Origin: Ornithinimicrobium ciconiae
Lineage (GTDB): Bacteria; Actinomycetota; Actinomycetes; Actinomycetales; Dermatophilaceae
Assembly (NCBI RefSeq): GCF_007197575.1
Contig: NZ_CP041616.1
Coordinates: 1,798,001 to 1,862,000, forward strand
Length of the DNA stretch: 64,000 nt
Reading direction: 5' to 3'
Shown: positions 39,452 through 48,824 of the stretch, one piece after another
Position numbering within the stretch: position 1 is the stretch's first letter
Layout: each line of letters opens with the position of its first letter
The notes under the pieces: model-generated
Databases searched by the model: none
Told to the model about the DNA's origin: nothing
Seen by the model: the letters and a program-made list of their open reading frames with translations, nothing else
Position numbers and translations under genes: made by a program

Positions 39452-40728
39452 CAGAGCAGGGCCTCCAGGTCGACCCCGGCGGTGTCCAGGGCCTCGGCGC
39501 GGCGGGCGGTGCGGATGGCCTTGATCTCGGTTGAGTCGTAGCCGAGCCGCTGGAGCGCGTAGGTGGTGGGCAGCAGACCAGCAGCGTGCAGCTTGACGAT
39601 GGCGTCGGCCTCTTGGGCGACCGAGCGGGTCGAGGGGTCGGCCCAGGAGACCGAGACCTCGACGCTCGCGGGGTCGACGCCGTGCCGGACTCCGGCCATC
39701 AGTCGGGCGACCTGTGACCAGGCTTTGCCGTAGGTGCCCTGTCGGGCCTCGGCGCGGGCGGTGAGCGCTGCCTCGGAGGCACGGATGCTGTCGGCGGAGG
39801 TCGGGTTGTCGCCGCCGATGCCGAGCAGGTGCTCGGGCAGGCCGGAGACCGCGCTGATCTGGCGCATGATGACGCCGACCGCGTTCTCGTATCCGGACAG
39901 GTCGGCACCGGGGAGCTGACCGAACTTGGTTTCGTGTTCCTCGCTGATCATCATGCGGTCGGTCTCGGGGAACGGGTTGACGACGTTCCCCTCGGCGTCC
40001 TCGGTCAGCTCGACGCCGGATGCCCAGCGGCGTGGGCGGGCGGCGTACTCGGAGGCGGTGAGCATGTCGGTTGTGAGCTTGACCAGCGCGTCGGTCAGGG
40101 AGAGGACGTCGGTCATCTCGGAGATCCCGCGGTTCACCAGACGGTCCCCGTTGCGCAGCCACACGACCGGGACCACGCCCAGCGGATTGGGGAGCGTGTC
40201 GACCTTCCGGAATCCGGTTGTCGCGCCGGTGCTCGGGGAGGTCCAGCGGGTGATCTCATCGGCTCCGTACAGGACCGCGTGGGTGCCGGTGGAGTCCTCC
40301 CAGCGCTTCACCGCTCCGGTGACCTGACGGGTCGCGGGGTCGGTCGTCACGCCCATCTGCGTGGCGGACTCGACGGTGACCCTCGGGGAGCCGTCCGGGG
40401 CGGCCCAGACGATCACGAACGTCTCACCGAGCAGCAGGGCTTCCCGGTGGGCGATGCGGTGCATGGTGTCCAGGCCGTTGGCGGTCCAGTCGGCCCAGGT
40501 GTCGGGCCGGGACAGGCCGGTCACGCGGAGCCGTTCAGCGATGGAGTCGACCAGCAGGCGGGGAATGTTCACGCTGACCGCGGAGAGTCGGTTGTTCAGC
40601 GCGGCGCGGGCCTCGGGGGATAGGAAGGTCAGCGGTTGCCGGCCCTCGTAGTAGGCGGTCAAGGTCGAGTAGGTCGCGGCCTTCTCGTCGACGCGCTGGA
40701 GCATGGGAATCAGGGCGAGGTTGGTCAT
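39451..40728 (-). CDS. Phage portal protein (SPP1 Gp6-like)
   Basis: 425 aa, the usual size for SPP1-type portals. Recognisable segments: YYEGRQPLTFLSPEARAALNNRLSAVSVNIPRLLVDSIAERL at the N-terminus, VPVVWLRNGDRLVNRGISEM, and the stem and crown region VGVIMRQISAVSGLPEHLLGIGGDNPTSADSIRASEAAL, a strong portal signature. It forms the dodecameric ring through which DNA enters and leaves. AGGAG lies inside the end of terL, 9 nt gap. Confidence 0.92.
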   Translation of the reverse strand: MTNLALIPMLQRVDEKAATYSTLTAYYEGRQPLTFLSPEARAALNNRLSAVSVNIPRLLVDSIAERLRVTGLSRPDTWADWTANGLDTMHRIAHREALLLGETFVIVWAAPDGSPRVTVESATQMGVTTDPATRQVTGAVKRWEDSTGTHAVLYGADEITRWTSPSTGATTGFRKVDTLPNPLGVVPVVWLRNGDRLVNRGISEMTDVLSLTDALVKLTTDMLTASEYAARPRRWASGVELTEDAEGNVVNPFPETDRMMISEEHETKFGQLPGADLSGYENAVGVIMRQISAVSGLPEHLLGIGGDNPTSADSIRASEAALTARAEARQGTYGKAWSQVARLMAGVRHGVDPASVEVSVSWADPSTRSVAQEADAIVKLHAAGLLPTTYALQRLGYDSTEIKAIRTARRAEALDTAGVDLEALL

Positions 40729-40737
40729 ATGGATCTC

Positions 40738-42228
40738 CTAGTTGAAGCTGGCGACACGTCGCCGGGTGGGTTTGCGGGTGGCCCTCCAGGTGGCTCTGGA
40801 GTGAGCCATGACTAGGCAGGCCGCTAGATCGATCTTTCGGGCGTTGCGGGACCGTGAGGCCTTGGACAGTCGGATGCCGCGGGCGTCCTCGGTGATGACC
40901 GCAGCGCCGACGTGAGCGGCCAACCGGGGATCTCCGGAGTGGGTCATCCGCTGGTTGATCGCGGCGGAGTACAGGTCACCCGTTGCAGCGGTCAGACGGG
41001 CGGGTGAGTGGGGGAACTCCACGACCGGCAGGCTCTCGGCCTCCAGTGCTTGCAGGGTCCGGGTCCACCGGAACGGGTCAGCGATGATCTCGACGACGTT
41101 CCACCGTCGGCAGGCGTCCCGGATGGCCTGCTCGACCTCGGAGACCGGCACCCGGTAGGAGTCGTCACCCGGTGGCCGCTCCCAGACGGCCAGCACGTCG
41201 AAGTGCGGCTCAGTGGCGACCGTGCCGAGCAGGAGAGCAGTGGTGTCGTCGGAGAAGGACCCGTCGAGGGCGAGCACGACGTCTGTGCCGTCCTCGATGC
41301 CCTCGCGGACCTCCAGGGAGTCCCAGGTGCCAGCGGGGAGGAACGCGCCGTCGGTGTCCGTGACGAACTGGCAGAGCCGAGCACGCCGGAACGTGGCCTC
41401 GCGGGTCTTCGGCGGCAGCAGAGCGACCAGCGCGTCCCGGTGCAGGAATCCGGCCTCGAGCGCGGGGTTAGCCAGGTCCCAGCAGTGCGAGCAATCAACG
41501 GGATGATGCTCGAAGCCGGCCGCGGAGAACTCTCGGAATCTCAGCGATGCATCGTCGGGGTTCTGCTCGGCGTACAGCCGGAGATCCGCTAGCACGTTGT
41601 TGTGCGGGTCCGGTCCGGGCGTGCCGATGGCGACCACGACGGACCGCTCCCGCTTGCCTTGTGCGAGCTGGACGACCTCGAAGACGTCACGGGAGATGAC
41701 GCCGCTTTCGTCGCAGATTCCCATGACGATGTCAAGGCCCTCAAGCGCGGCAGGGGACGCCGGGAGCGTGCGGAACGTGGAGTCAGTGAGCGGCAGCTCC
41801 AGGCGGTCCCGGTAGACGTGGACCCGGCTGGAGAGGTCGTCGTTCAGCTCGACCATCCGGCGAGCGGCGTTGAACGCTAGACCGGCCTGCCGCTCGTCGA
41901 CGGCCACGACGACGACGTTGGCACCCTCTCCCCAGCAGAACAGGACGTATAGCGCGATAGCGGCGTTCAGCGTGGTCTTCCCCGAGCCTCGGGGCAGCAT
42001 GACGCCGACGGTCCTCGCGCCGGAGTCCAGGACGTCCGAGACGATGCCGCGCTGGAACTCGTGGATCTTCAGCGGCATCTTGGCCCCGGTGCCCTTCGGG
42101 GTCAGCAGGAACTTTCGGGCGAAGGCATAGAACCGTTCGGACTCGACCGCTGACCGCGGCTTGAACGGGAGCGGCACGTCCCCGTTGGTCAGGTTGCCCT
42201 TGCGGCCCACCTTCATCCCGGTACTCAC
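40738..42228 (-). CDS. terL: Terminase large subunit
   Basis: 496 aa. ATPase domain with Walker A-like LPRGSGKTT (78-86) and Walker B VMGICDES (D173-E174, catalytic Glu). A C-terminal RNase-H-like nuclease has acidic residues in VLALDGSFSDDTTA, EIIADPFRW and ARKIDLAACLVMA. GTG start overlaps the preceding stop (GTGA) with GGAGGAGAT upstream. It drives headful or site-specific packaging of the element's DNA. An open frame continues upstream to 42576 but is antisense or out-of-frame to the HNH gene. Confidence 0.93.
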   Translation of the reverse strand: MSTGMKVGRKGNLTNGDVPLPFKPRSAVESERFYAFARKFLLTPKGTGAKMPLKIHEFQRGIVSDVLDSGARTVGVMLPRGSGKTTLNAAIALYVLFCWGEGANVVVVAVDERQAGLAFNAARRMVELNDDLSSRVHVYRDRLELPLTDSTFRTLPASPAALEGLDIVMGICDESGVISRDVFEVVQLAQGKRERSVVVAIGTPGPDPHNNVLADLRLYAEQNPDDASLRFREFSAAGFEHHPVDCSHCWDLANPALEAGFLHRDALVALLPPKTREATFRRARLCQFVTDTDGAFLPAGTWDSLEVREGIEDGTDVVLALDGSFSDDTTALLLGTVATEPHFDVLAVWERPPGDDSYRVPVSEVEQAIRDACRRWNVVEIIADPFRWTRTLQALEAESLPVVEFPHSPARLTAATGDLYSAAINQRMTHSGDPRLAAHVGAAVITEDARGIRLSKASRSRNARKIDLAACLVMAHSRATWRATRKPTRRRVASFN

Positions 42229-42377
42229 CGGATCTCCTCCGATGTGAGAGCCATTCTCAACTCTGTGTGCGGCTTCGCCGGCGGTACTTGGCCCTCCGGG
42301 GCGGGTCTCCTCCGGGTGGTGTCGTCGTCCGGTCGCGCCCAGCGTCGCTCGTTCGCTCGGCCGACCGTGCATGTCAT
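42225..42377 (-). CDS. 50-aa hypothetical protein between HNH and terL
   Basis: 50 aa, basic, low complexity (RANERRWARPDDDTTRRRPAPEGQVPPAKPHTELRM). Linked to both neighbours by 4-nt overlaps (ATGA and GTGA), which is the main support for it being real. It occupies the place of the small terminase subunit but is far too short for a normal one (about 100-170 aa). Confidence 0.5.
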   Translation of the reverse strand: MTCTVGRANERRWARPDDDTTRRRPAPEGQVPPAKPHTELRMALTSEEIR

Positions 42378-42682
42378 CGCGCTGCTCCCTTCTGTGAGTT
42401 GTGGGACCGACAGAGCACTTGGACGTCCTCCAGGCGGACCTCCAGGCCGATGTCGTGCCGTGCCCAGGCCTCCGGGGTGTGGTCGACGGTGAGGTCGGTG
42501 TCCGCGCATCCGGGGACCGAGCAGAACGGTTGGAGTCGTCGTGCTCGTCGGGAGAGCCGGGACCAGGCGGCGTCATAGCCTCGGGCAGATGGGGGCAGGT
42601 CGTGGCTCCTGTAGGTGGTGTGCTCGGGGCAGCGGTCGGCCTCGGTGGGGACGCCGCAGTCCAGGCAGGGGCGGAGGCTCAC
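42374..42682 (-). CDS. HNH endonuclease
   Basis: 102 aa, phage HNH type: zinc-knuckle cysteines (CLDCGVPTEADRCPEH; FCSVPGCADTDLTVDH) and the HNH core TVDHTPEAW...VQVLCRSHNSQKG. HNH proteins next to terL assist terminase cutting in several cos phages (HK97-like). The GTG start overlaps the upstream gene by GTGA. Good fit in size and position. Confidence 0.88.
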   Translation of the reverse strand: MSLRPCLDCGVPTEADRCPEHTTYRSHDLPPSARGYDAAWSRLSRRARRLQPFCSVPGCADTDLTVDHTPEAWARHDIGLEVRLEDVQVLCRSHNSQKGAAR

Positions 42683-42930
42683 ACGTCCTCCAGGCTGGTG
42701 GCTTGGGCCAGGAACCGGGCGAGGAAGCCGTCCACGATGTCCCGGTGTCCGCCGGCCTGGGTGAGTAGTCCTGACAGGTGGAGTCGGACCAGTGCTTGGA
42801 AGGTCATGGCGATGTCGGCGTTCTCGACGATGGCGAGGAGTCCGGGCTGGTCGTCGCGGAGTGTGGCGCGGCAGATGGCCACGGCGTCCCGGTAGTGGTC
42901 GAGGGTCATGTCGGGGCGGGGGTCGTTCAT
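42679..42930 (-). CDS. 83-aa hypothetical protein
   Basis: 83 aa, entirely helical in appearance (DHYRDAVAICRATL, IVENADIAMTFQALVRLHLSGLL, DIVDGFLARFLAQATSLEDV). Strong ribosome-binding site AAGGAGG before ATG 42930; the frame is open further but that part runs through the GGGTCCCATAG repeats. Unrecognised; candidates are a small terminase-like or regulatory factor. Confidence 0.6.
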   Translation of the reverse strand: MNDPRPDMTLDHYRDAVAICRATLRDDQPGLLAIVENADIAMTFQALVRLHLSGLLTQAGGHRDIVDGFLARFLAQATSLEDV

Positions 42931-42959
42931 GAGGATGCCTCCTTGGTCTTGTAGTTCGT

Positions 42960-43042
42960 GGGGGTCCCATAGGTATGGCGGGGGGTCCCATAGAGCGCTA
43001 GGCAGCGGGGGTCCCATAGGTCTGGGCAGGGGGTCCCATAGG
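42960..43042. repeat. Iteron-like repeat array
   Basis: Four direct copies of GGGGTCCCATAG (at about 42961, 42982, 43008, 43030; spacing 21-26 bp), with degenerate CATAG copies up to 43094. The array spans the 3' end of the replication-like gene and the 67-nt gap after it. Confidence 0.75.
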
Positions 43043-43699
43043 CCGGGTTCCCCGGCACATAGAGGGGGTGGCTGTTGCAGGGGGTAGGCCATAGAGGTTG
43101 GCTCGTCTCTTGCCCTCGACGGGTGAAGCCTTGCCAGCGACCTCTAGGACGATCAAGCCCTTGCGCTCGGCGTTGCGGATGGCGTTCTTGGTCGCTCGTT
43201 CCCCAAGTCCAAGGGCTTCTTGCACGGACCTCCAGGGCATCGGCACCCGGAGCAGTCCGCGGGCGCGTGTCTCCTCGATCGCGTAGGAGACGACGGCACG
43301 CTCGTTGTCCGTGAGATCGCGGCTCGCGTCGGCGATGACGTCCTGGAGCGCGTCTGCGCGCCGGTTGGCCTCCTCGGCCACCTCCTCCTTGTTCCAGGCG
43401 TCCGGGCGGCTCGTGCGCCACTCCCAGGCCTTGTCCCAGGCGTTGTCCATCGTGCGCTGGACTGTCTTCTTGGCGATGGGCTTGTGGCCGTCGCGGAGCC
43501 GCATCTGTCGACCCAGGTGCGACTTCGGCTCGTCGAGTAGCGCTTGCCACTCCATCGAGTCCCAGCCGCGGAGCTGGGCGCTGATCGCGGTCTTCATCAG
43601 CGCGGACCACACCGCCTTGTTGCCCTTGGCCTTGAGCGTGGCGGGGTGTACGCCGTCCCGGATCAGGTCGATCATCCGACCGGGGAGGGCGCGGTCCAC
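42998..43699 (-). CDS. Putative replication/DNA-binding protein of the element
   Basis: 233 aa, no firm family. The N-terminal 100 residues are helical and basic (GVHPATLKAKGNKAVWSALMKTAISAQLRGW; KPIAKKTVQRTMDNAWDKAWEW). The C-terminal part looks like a winged helix (VPMPWRSVQEALGLGERATKNAIRNAERKGLIVLEV), as in plasmid and satellite Rep proteins. GTG overlaps the upstream stop (TAGTG). An iteron-like array begins in its 3' end, which supports an initiator role. A regulator function is the alternative. Confidence 0.55.
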   Translation of the reverse strand: MDRALPGRMIDLIRDGVHPATLKAKGNKAVWSALMKTAISAQLRGWDSMEWQALLDEPKSHLGRQMRLRDGHKPIAKKTVQRTMDNAWDKAWEWRTSRPDAWNKEEVAEEANRRADALQDVIADASRDLTDNERAVVSYAIEETRARGLLRVPMPWRSVQEALGLGERATKNAIRNAERKGLIVLEVAGKASPVEGKRRANLYGLPPATATPSMCRGTRPMGPPAQTYGTPAA

Positions 43700-43977
43700 T
43701 AGGCGATCCGGGGGTCATCGGGTGCGCGTCCGTCGTGGTGCTGGATACCCTCGCGGGGTATGCTTGCGGTAACGTCGCCGTCGACACCTGCGTCCAAGTA
43801 GTTGTCGCTGCCCTGGCTGGAGTTCCCGCTCCGGTCAGGGCCTTTTGCATCCTCGGTCGTCACGCGCTTGATGACGTAGCGAGGGAGAAGGTGCTCGGTC
43901 TGCCACGCCTCGGCCTCGCGTCGGGTCATCGGGACGGTGATGAAGAAGCGGTCCTTGCGGTCCCAGATGGCCCACAT
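43699..43977 (-). CDS. 92-aa hypothetical protein
   Basis: 92 aa. A compact N-terminal half (MWAIWDRKDRFFITVPMTRREAEAWQTEHLLPRYVIKRV) and a polar disordered tail. Single-base overlaps with both neighbours (TGATG upstream, TAGTG downstream) support expression. No family recognised. Confidence 0.6.
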   Translation of the reverse strand: MWAIWDRKDRFFITVPMTRREAEAWQTEHLLPRYVIKRVTTEDAKGPDRSGNSSQGSDNYLDAGVDGDVTASIPREGIQHHDGRAPDDPRIA

Positions 43978-44168
43978 CAGACGGCCTCCTCGGCGTTATA
44001 TTGCGCCTCCATCCAGGCGAGGACGTCCTCGCGCTTGTACATCCGGCGGCGAGGGCCAAGTTTGAAACTGCGCGGTCCGGTGTCGCCCCGGTGGATCCAG
44101 TACCTGAGTGTGGCCTCGGGGATGTGCAGGACCTCGGCAGCCTCCGGCACGGTGAGTAGGTCGTTCAT
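43977..44168 (-). CDS. MerR-type HTH excisionase/AlpA-like regulator
   Basis: 63 aa: LLTVPEAAEVLHIPEATLRYWIHRGDTGPRSFKLGPRRRMYKREDVLAWME is the helix_turn_helix_17 fold found in Xis and AlpA proteins. First gene of the leftward operon, divergent from the repressor. In satellites this position is typical for the AlpA/Xis switch that starts excision. ATG 44168 follows GAGGATG; the longer frame to 44219 enters the operator region. Confidence 0.85.
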   Translation of the reverse strand: MNDLLTVPEAAEVLHIPEATLRYWIHRGDTGPRSFKLGPRRRMYKREDVLAWMEAQYNAEEAV

Positions 44169-44240
44169 GGTTCCATCCTCGTTGCTAGTCGCGGGTAACT
44201 TCGATACGTAGTCAACCACAACATCTAGTGGACATCAACT

Positions 44241-44263
44241 ACCAACGCGTGTAGCGTGTTGGT
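44241..44263. promoter_or_regulatory. Repressor promoter and probable operator
   Basis: TAGCGT (44252-44257) is 7 nt before ATG 44265, giving a leaderless repressor mRNA as in lambda cI. An imperfect 23-bp palindrome with ACCAAC and GTTGGT ends (44241-44246, 44258-44263) covers this box, suitable for autoregulation. Confidence 0.55.
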
Positions 44264-44264
44264 T

Positions 44265-44921
44265 ATGGTGAACAAGGAACGAGACCCCCGCGAGGAGACG
44301 GTCGGACGCAACGTCGTTGCTATGCGAGGGAACATGAGTCAGCAGGCGCTGGCCGAGGTCATGCGCGACCGCGGTCACAAGTGGTCGCAGGCAACCGTGT
44401 GGTCAGTGGAGAAGGGGGAGCGGCCGCTCAGGCTCATGGAAGCCAAGGATTTGGCAGACATCTTCGGCTCATCAGTGGTCAGTCTGTTCGCGCCATCGGA
44501 GGAGCGCGAACTGATCGACCAGTTGTTCCAGGAACTCGTCTCAGCGCAGAAGGTGCGGAACAATCTCGGACTCAACGTGGAGGCGTTCGTCTCGGTGAAG
44601 GGGAACCTGAAGATGCGGCTCAACCGGGCACGCGCTTTCGGTTTGGAGCGGCTGGAAGAAGCGCTCCCCGGATTTCACGTCACCATCGCGGAGGCGGATC
44701 GCATCGCGAGTCAGCCCTACAAGGACGCGATCGAGGAGTACATGGAGGAGCGATTTGGCGATTCGCATTACCTCTTGAAGGGGTTGGGCGAGGATGAGTC
44801 GCCAACTGACAACGCGCCGGGGGCGGTCGTGGGGGATCGTGCGGCGAAGTCCGGGCGGTTCGGCAAGAAGGGCGGAGCGGGAGGAAGGGCCAGCAGTGGC
44901 GAGCATCCAGAAACGTCCTGA
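44265..44921 (+). CDS. XRE-family repressor of the element
   Basis: 218 aa. N-terminal HTH (NMSQQALAEVMRDRGHKWSQATVWSVEKGERPLRL, about 20-55), a helical middle, and a basic Gly/Ala-rich tail. No LexA-type Ser-Lys peptidase motif is seen, so derepression is more likely through a helper-derived protein (as Stl in staphylococcal islands) than RecA cleavage. Transcribed toward and overlapping int by 26 nt, so repressor and integrase are made together in the lysogenic state. Confidence 0.82.
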   Translation: MVNKERDPREETVGRNVVAMRGNMSQQALAEVMRDRGHKWSQATVWSVEKGERPLRLMEAKDLADIFGSSVVSLFAPSEERELIDQLFQELVSAQKVRNNLGLNVEAFVSVKGNLKMRLNRARAFGLERLEEALPGFHVTIAEADRIASQPYKDAIEEYMEERFGDSHYLLKGLGEDESPTDNAPGAVVGDRAAKSGRFGKKGGAGGRASSGEHPETS

Positions 44922-45963
44922 CGGGGTCTGGCGCGCCCGCTACCGGGACGACGCGGGCAAGGAGCACGCACGGCACTTCCAGCGCAAGGTCGACGCGCAA
45001 CGGTGGCTGGACGAGGTCACGACGTCGGTCGTCACCGGGACCTACGTCGACCCGAAGACGGCCAAGCTGACGGTGGGGGAGTGGTGCGACCTGTGGCTAG
45101 TCGGCTACGGCACCAGGCGGGCATCGACCGTCCGGCAGGCCACCGTTCACGTGAAGGTCATCAAGGAGCACTTCGGCACGACCAGGCTCTCGGCGGTGAA
45201 GCCGTCAGACGTCAAGAGCTGGACGGTCCAGCTCCGACAGACCTACGCGCCGTCGACGACGTATGCGATCTATCGGCGGCTGGCCCAGGTCATGGGTGAC
45301 GCCGTGCATGACGGCATCATCCCGCGGTCGCCGTGCTCCAGGAGGACCGCGCCGGCCCAGGGTCAGCAACGGCCCTACGTTGCCACCACAGATCAGGTCT
45401 GGGGCCTCTATGACGCCTTCCCTGCTCACCTGCGGCCCGCGGTGCTCCTCGGTGCGTTCGTCGGTCTGCGGGTCTCGGAGGCCGCGGCCCTACGGGTCTC
45501 CGACGTCGACTTCATGCGCGGCATCGTGTCGCCGGAGATCCAGTATCCGAGCGAGCCGCTGAAGACCGAGATCTCCAGGACGCCGGTGCCGATCCCCAAC
45601 GAGCTGGCGCTGCTGCTGTCCAGGAATGTGGAGACCTTCGGTGCCACGACGGTGGTCACCAACGAGATTGGACGGGCGACCTCACCTTGGGCGATCGAGC
45701 GGGCGATGCGTGCCCACCGTGGCGACGTCGAGGGCCTGCCGGACGGGTTCAGGTTCCACGACCTGCGGCACTATCTAGCAAGCCTGCTCATCGGCAAGGG
45801 GTTGGACGTGAAGGTCGTTCAGACGCGCCTCCGGCACGGCAACGCGACGACGACGCTCAACACTTACGGTCATCTGTGGCCGGATGCAGACGAGTCCGCA
45901 CGCTCTGCCGTCGCGGACGTTCTGGCAGCTCGTGCGGACTCGTTGCGGACTCTGGAGGCCTGA
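44896..45963 (+). CDS. int: Tyrosine site-specific integrase
   Basis: 355 aa. AP2-like arm-binding N-terminus (ASIQKRPDGVWRARYRDDAGKEHARHFQRKVDAQRWLDEV, 2-41), SAM-like core-binding domain (about 60-140), and catalytic domain with R192 (GLRVSEAAAL), H288-x-x-R291 (FHDLRHYLAS), H314 (LRHGNATTTLNTY) and nucleophile Y324. GTG 44896 has GGAGGAAGG upstream; an in-frame start at 44794 is within the repressor gene. The stop lies 22 nt from attR, and the last codons contain phased arm-type sites. Confidence 0.92.
   Translation: MASIQKRPDGVWRARYRDDAGKEHARHFQRKVDAQRWLDEVTTSVVTGTYVDPKTAKLTVGEWCDLWLVGYGTRRASTVRQATVHVKVIKEHFGTTRLSAVKPSDVKSWTVQLRQTYAPSTTYAIYRRLAQVMGDAVHDGIIPRSPCSRRTAPAQGQQRPYVATTDQVWGLYDAFPAHLRPAVLLGAFVGLRVSEAAALRVSDVDFMRGIVSPEIQYPSEPLKTEISRTPVPIPNELALLLSRNVETFGATTVVTNEIGRATSPWAIERAMRAHRGDVEGLPDGFRFHDLRHYLASLLIGKGLDVKVVQTRLRHGNATTTLNTYGHLWPDADESARSAVADVLAARADSLRTLEA
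45911..45951. promoter_or_regulatory. Right arm-type integrase sites
   Basis: TCGCGGACG (45911), GTGCGGACT (45932) and TTGCGGACT (45943), spaced 21 and 11 bp, i.e. on one helix face; same motif as at 36370-36400. They are embedded in the last codons of int. Confidence 0.65.
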
Positions 45964-45971
45964 CAGGCCTC
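45955..45971. other. Small hairpin at the int stop codon
   Basis: 7-bp stem GAGGCCT/AGGCCTC with a 3-nt loop over the int TGA, between the convergent int and glnA genes. It is the only hairpin now available near the glnA 3' end, so a weak replacement terminator is possible. Confidence 0.35.
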
Positions 45972-45987
45972 TGACCTGCGAGTTTGC

Positions 45988-47412
<1,425 letters not shown>

Positions 47413-47520
47413 CCATCCTCCTGGTTGCCGCGCGGGGTGTCGGGATCCCGCATGCGCTTGACGATAGGTCGGACCGGTTTCCTGGCCGTCACCCGGATGT
47501 TTCGCCCGTGTTACGCGGGT

Positions 47521-47526
47521 TACGCT
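47521..47526 (+). promoter_or_regulatory. Leaderless -10 box of the RDD gene
   Basis: TACGCT, 6 nt before ATG 47533. Confidence 0.45.
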
Positions 47527-47532
47527 GCTGGG

Positions 47533-47967
47533 ATGACCGACACAGCCTATCCGGGTGACACCCTGGGACTGCCGGAAGACGGGCCGGGATCGGTCGGGAC
47601 CTTTCCGCGACGGCTGGTCGCGATCCTGATCGACTGGCTGGCCTGCACCTTTATCGCGCTGGCAGCTCTCGGGGTGCGCTGGGGCGAGCTGACCGGCACC
47701 GAGTCCCTGCTCCCGCTCGGCCTCTTCGCCCTCGAGAATCTGCTCCTGGTCGGCACCGTGGGCTACACCCTGGGTCACCGGATCCTCGGGCTGCAGGTGC
47801 ACCACCTCGAGGGTCTGCGTGCCGGACGACCGAGTATGCCGGGACCCAAGGCAGCGCTGATCCGCACCGTCCTGCTGTGCCTGGTGGTGCCCGCCTTCAT
47901 CATCGACCGCCACGGTCGCGGCCTGCACGACCGGGCGGCCGGCACCGTCATCCTGCGGAGCCGGTAG
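47533..47967 (+). CDS. RDD family membrane protein
   Basis: 144 aa. RDD hallmarks: first helix with [21 protein letters not shown] (Arg and Asp), then [13 protein letters not shown], and the late Arg-Asp pair ([19 protein letters not shown]). Three hydrophobic segments. RDD proteins are small membrane proteins of mostly unknown role (some act as ion antiporters). Located between glnA and DUF4191/lipA, the usual actinobacterial arrangement. Confidence 0.88.
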   Translation: MTDTAYPGDTLGLPEDGPGSVGTFPRRLVAILIDWLACTFIALAALGVRWGELTGTESLLPLGLFALENLLLVGTVGYTLGHRILGLQVHHLEGLRAGRPSMPGPKAALIRTVLLCLVVPAFIIDRHGRGLHDRAAGTVILRSR

Positions 47968-48039
47968 CCACCGGACCGGTCCCTGGTGCCTCCTGCTCGG
48001 CCGCCGTCATCCCCGACCCTGTGCACGGGGTTGAGAAAC

Positions 48040-48819
48040 TCAGCGGCCGCGCAGCGCCCGCCGGTCCATCCGTGCCTTGCGCGGGTCGACCCCGGCCGGC
48101 AGCGGAGGCTTGGAGGCACCAATCGCCTTGAGGCGCTTGTGCACGACGACCGCCTCCTCCTTGGTGATGCTCTTGTCGAGCTTCTTCATGGCCTTGACGA
48201 TCTTGGACAGCCGGATCTCACCCTCGCCGCGACCGATGCGCAGGACGTGGACCGGCACCTCATCTCCGACGATGCGGGTGACCCTGCGGCGCTCGCTGTC
48301 TACGAGGCGCTTGGCGCCCGCTGATGGACCCTCGCTCAGCAGCACCACGCCGGGGCGACCGACGGCGCGAAAGACCATCGCCGCGTTGTGCAGGTCGCGC
48401 ATGCCGCGCACCTTGCCGCTGGCCTCGGCGGCGACCGGCTCCTGGTCGTAGTACCAGCCACGGCGCAACGTCCCCATGACCGCTGAGGTGGCTCCGGGCT
48501 GGCCCTCGATCTGACTGAAGGCAGCTTGCTCCGCCTTGCGGGCGAGCACGAAGAGCGCGGCCAGGAGTGCCAGCGGCAGGCCGATGATCATGCAGTAGAT
48601 GACCATGTTGAGCCACAGGCCGACCAGCAGTGCGAGGAGCAGCACTGCCAGCCCCGCCAGCAGCATCCACCACATCGCGGCGGGGTCCTGCTTGCGGGTC
48701 ATGGTCCAGACCTGCTTGAACTGTGCCCACCTCCCGGGGTTGTTCGGGTCCCGGGGCTTCTTGTTCTTGCGGCCGAACCGTCTCTTCTTGGGTTCGGTGG
48801 TGCTGTTCTTGGCGGACAT
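48040..48819 (-). CDS. DUF4191 membrane protein
   Basis: 259 aa. Basic N-terminus (KKRRFGRKNKKPRDPNNPGRWAQFKQVWTMTRKQDP), two membrane helices (about 52-75 and 80-105), and a conserved cytoplasmic domain (QIEGQPGATSAVMGTLRRGWYYDQEPVAA, RAVGRPGVVLLSEGP). DUF4191 accompanies lipA in actinobacteria; function unknown. ATG 48819 is only 5 nt after the lipA stop but has its own TATCCT box 7 nt upstream, inside the lipA end. Confidence 0.88.
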   Translation of the reverse strand: MSAKNSTTEPKKRRFGRKNKKPRDPNNPGRWAQFKQVWTMTRKQDPAAMWWMLLAGLAVLLLALLVGLWLNMVIYCMIIGLPLALLAALFVLARKAEQAAFSQIEGQPGATSAVMGTLRRGWYYDQEPVAAEASGKVRGMRDLHNAAMVFRAVGRPGVVLLSEGPSAGAKRLVDSERRRVTRIVGDEVPVHVLRIGRGEGEIRLSKIVKAMKKLDKSITKEEAVVVHKRLKAIGASKPPLPAGVDPRKARMDRRALRGR

Positions 48820-48824
48820 AGGGA

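Noticed and set aside
40738..42576. Longer terminase start upstream at 42576
   Set aside because: The added N-terminus is a frame shadow of the HNH and 50-aa genes (Pro/Arg/Thr-rich); GTG 42228 has GGAGGAGAT and a GTGA overlap.
44794..44895. Longer integrase start at 44794
   Set aside because: The added residues are a shadow of the repressor's basic tail; GTG 44896 has a strong ribosome-binding site and starts the conserved arm-binding domain.
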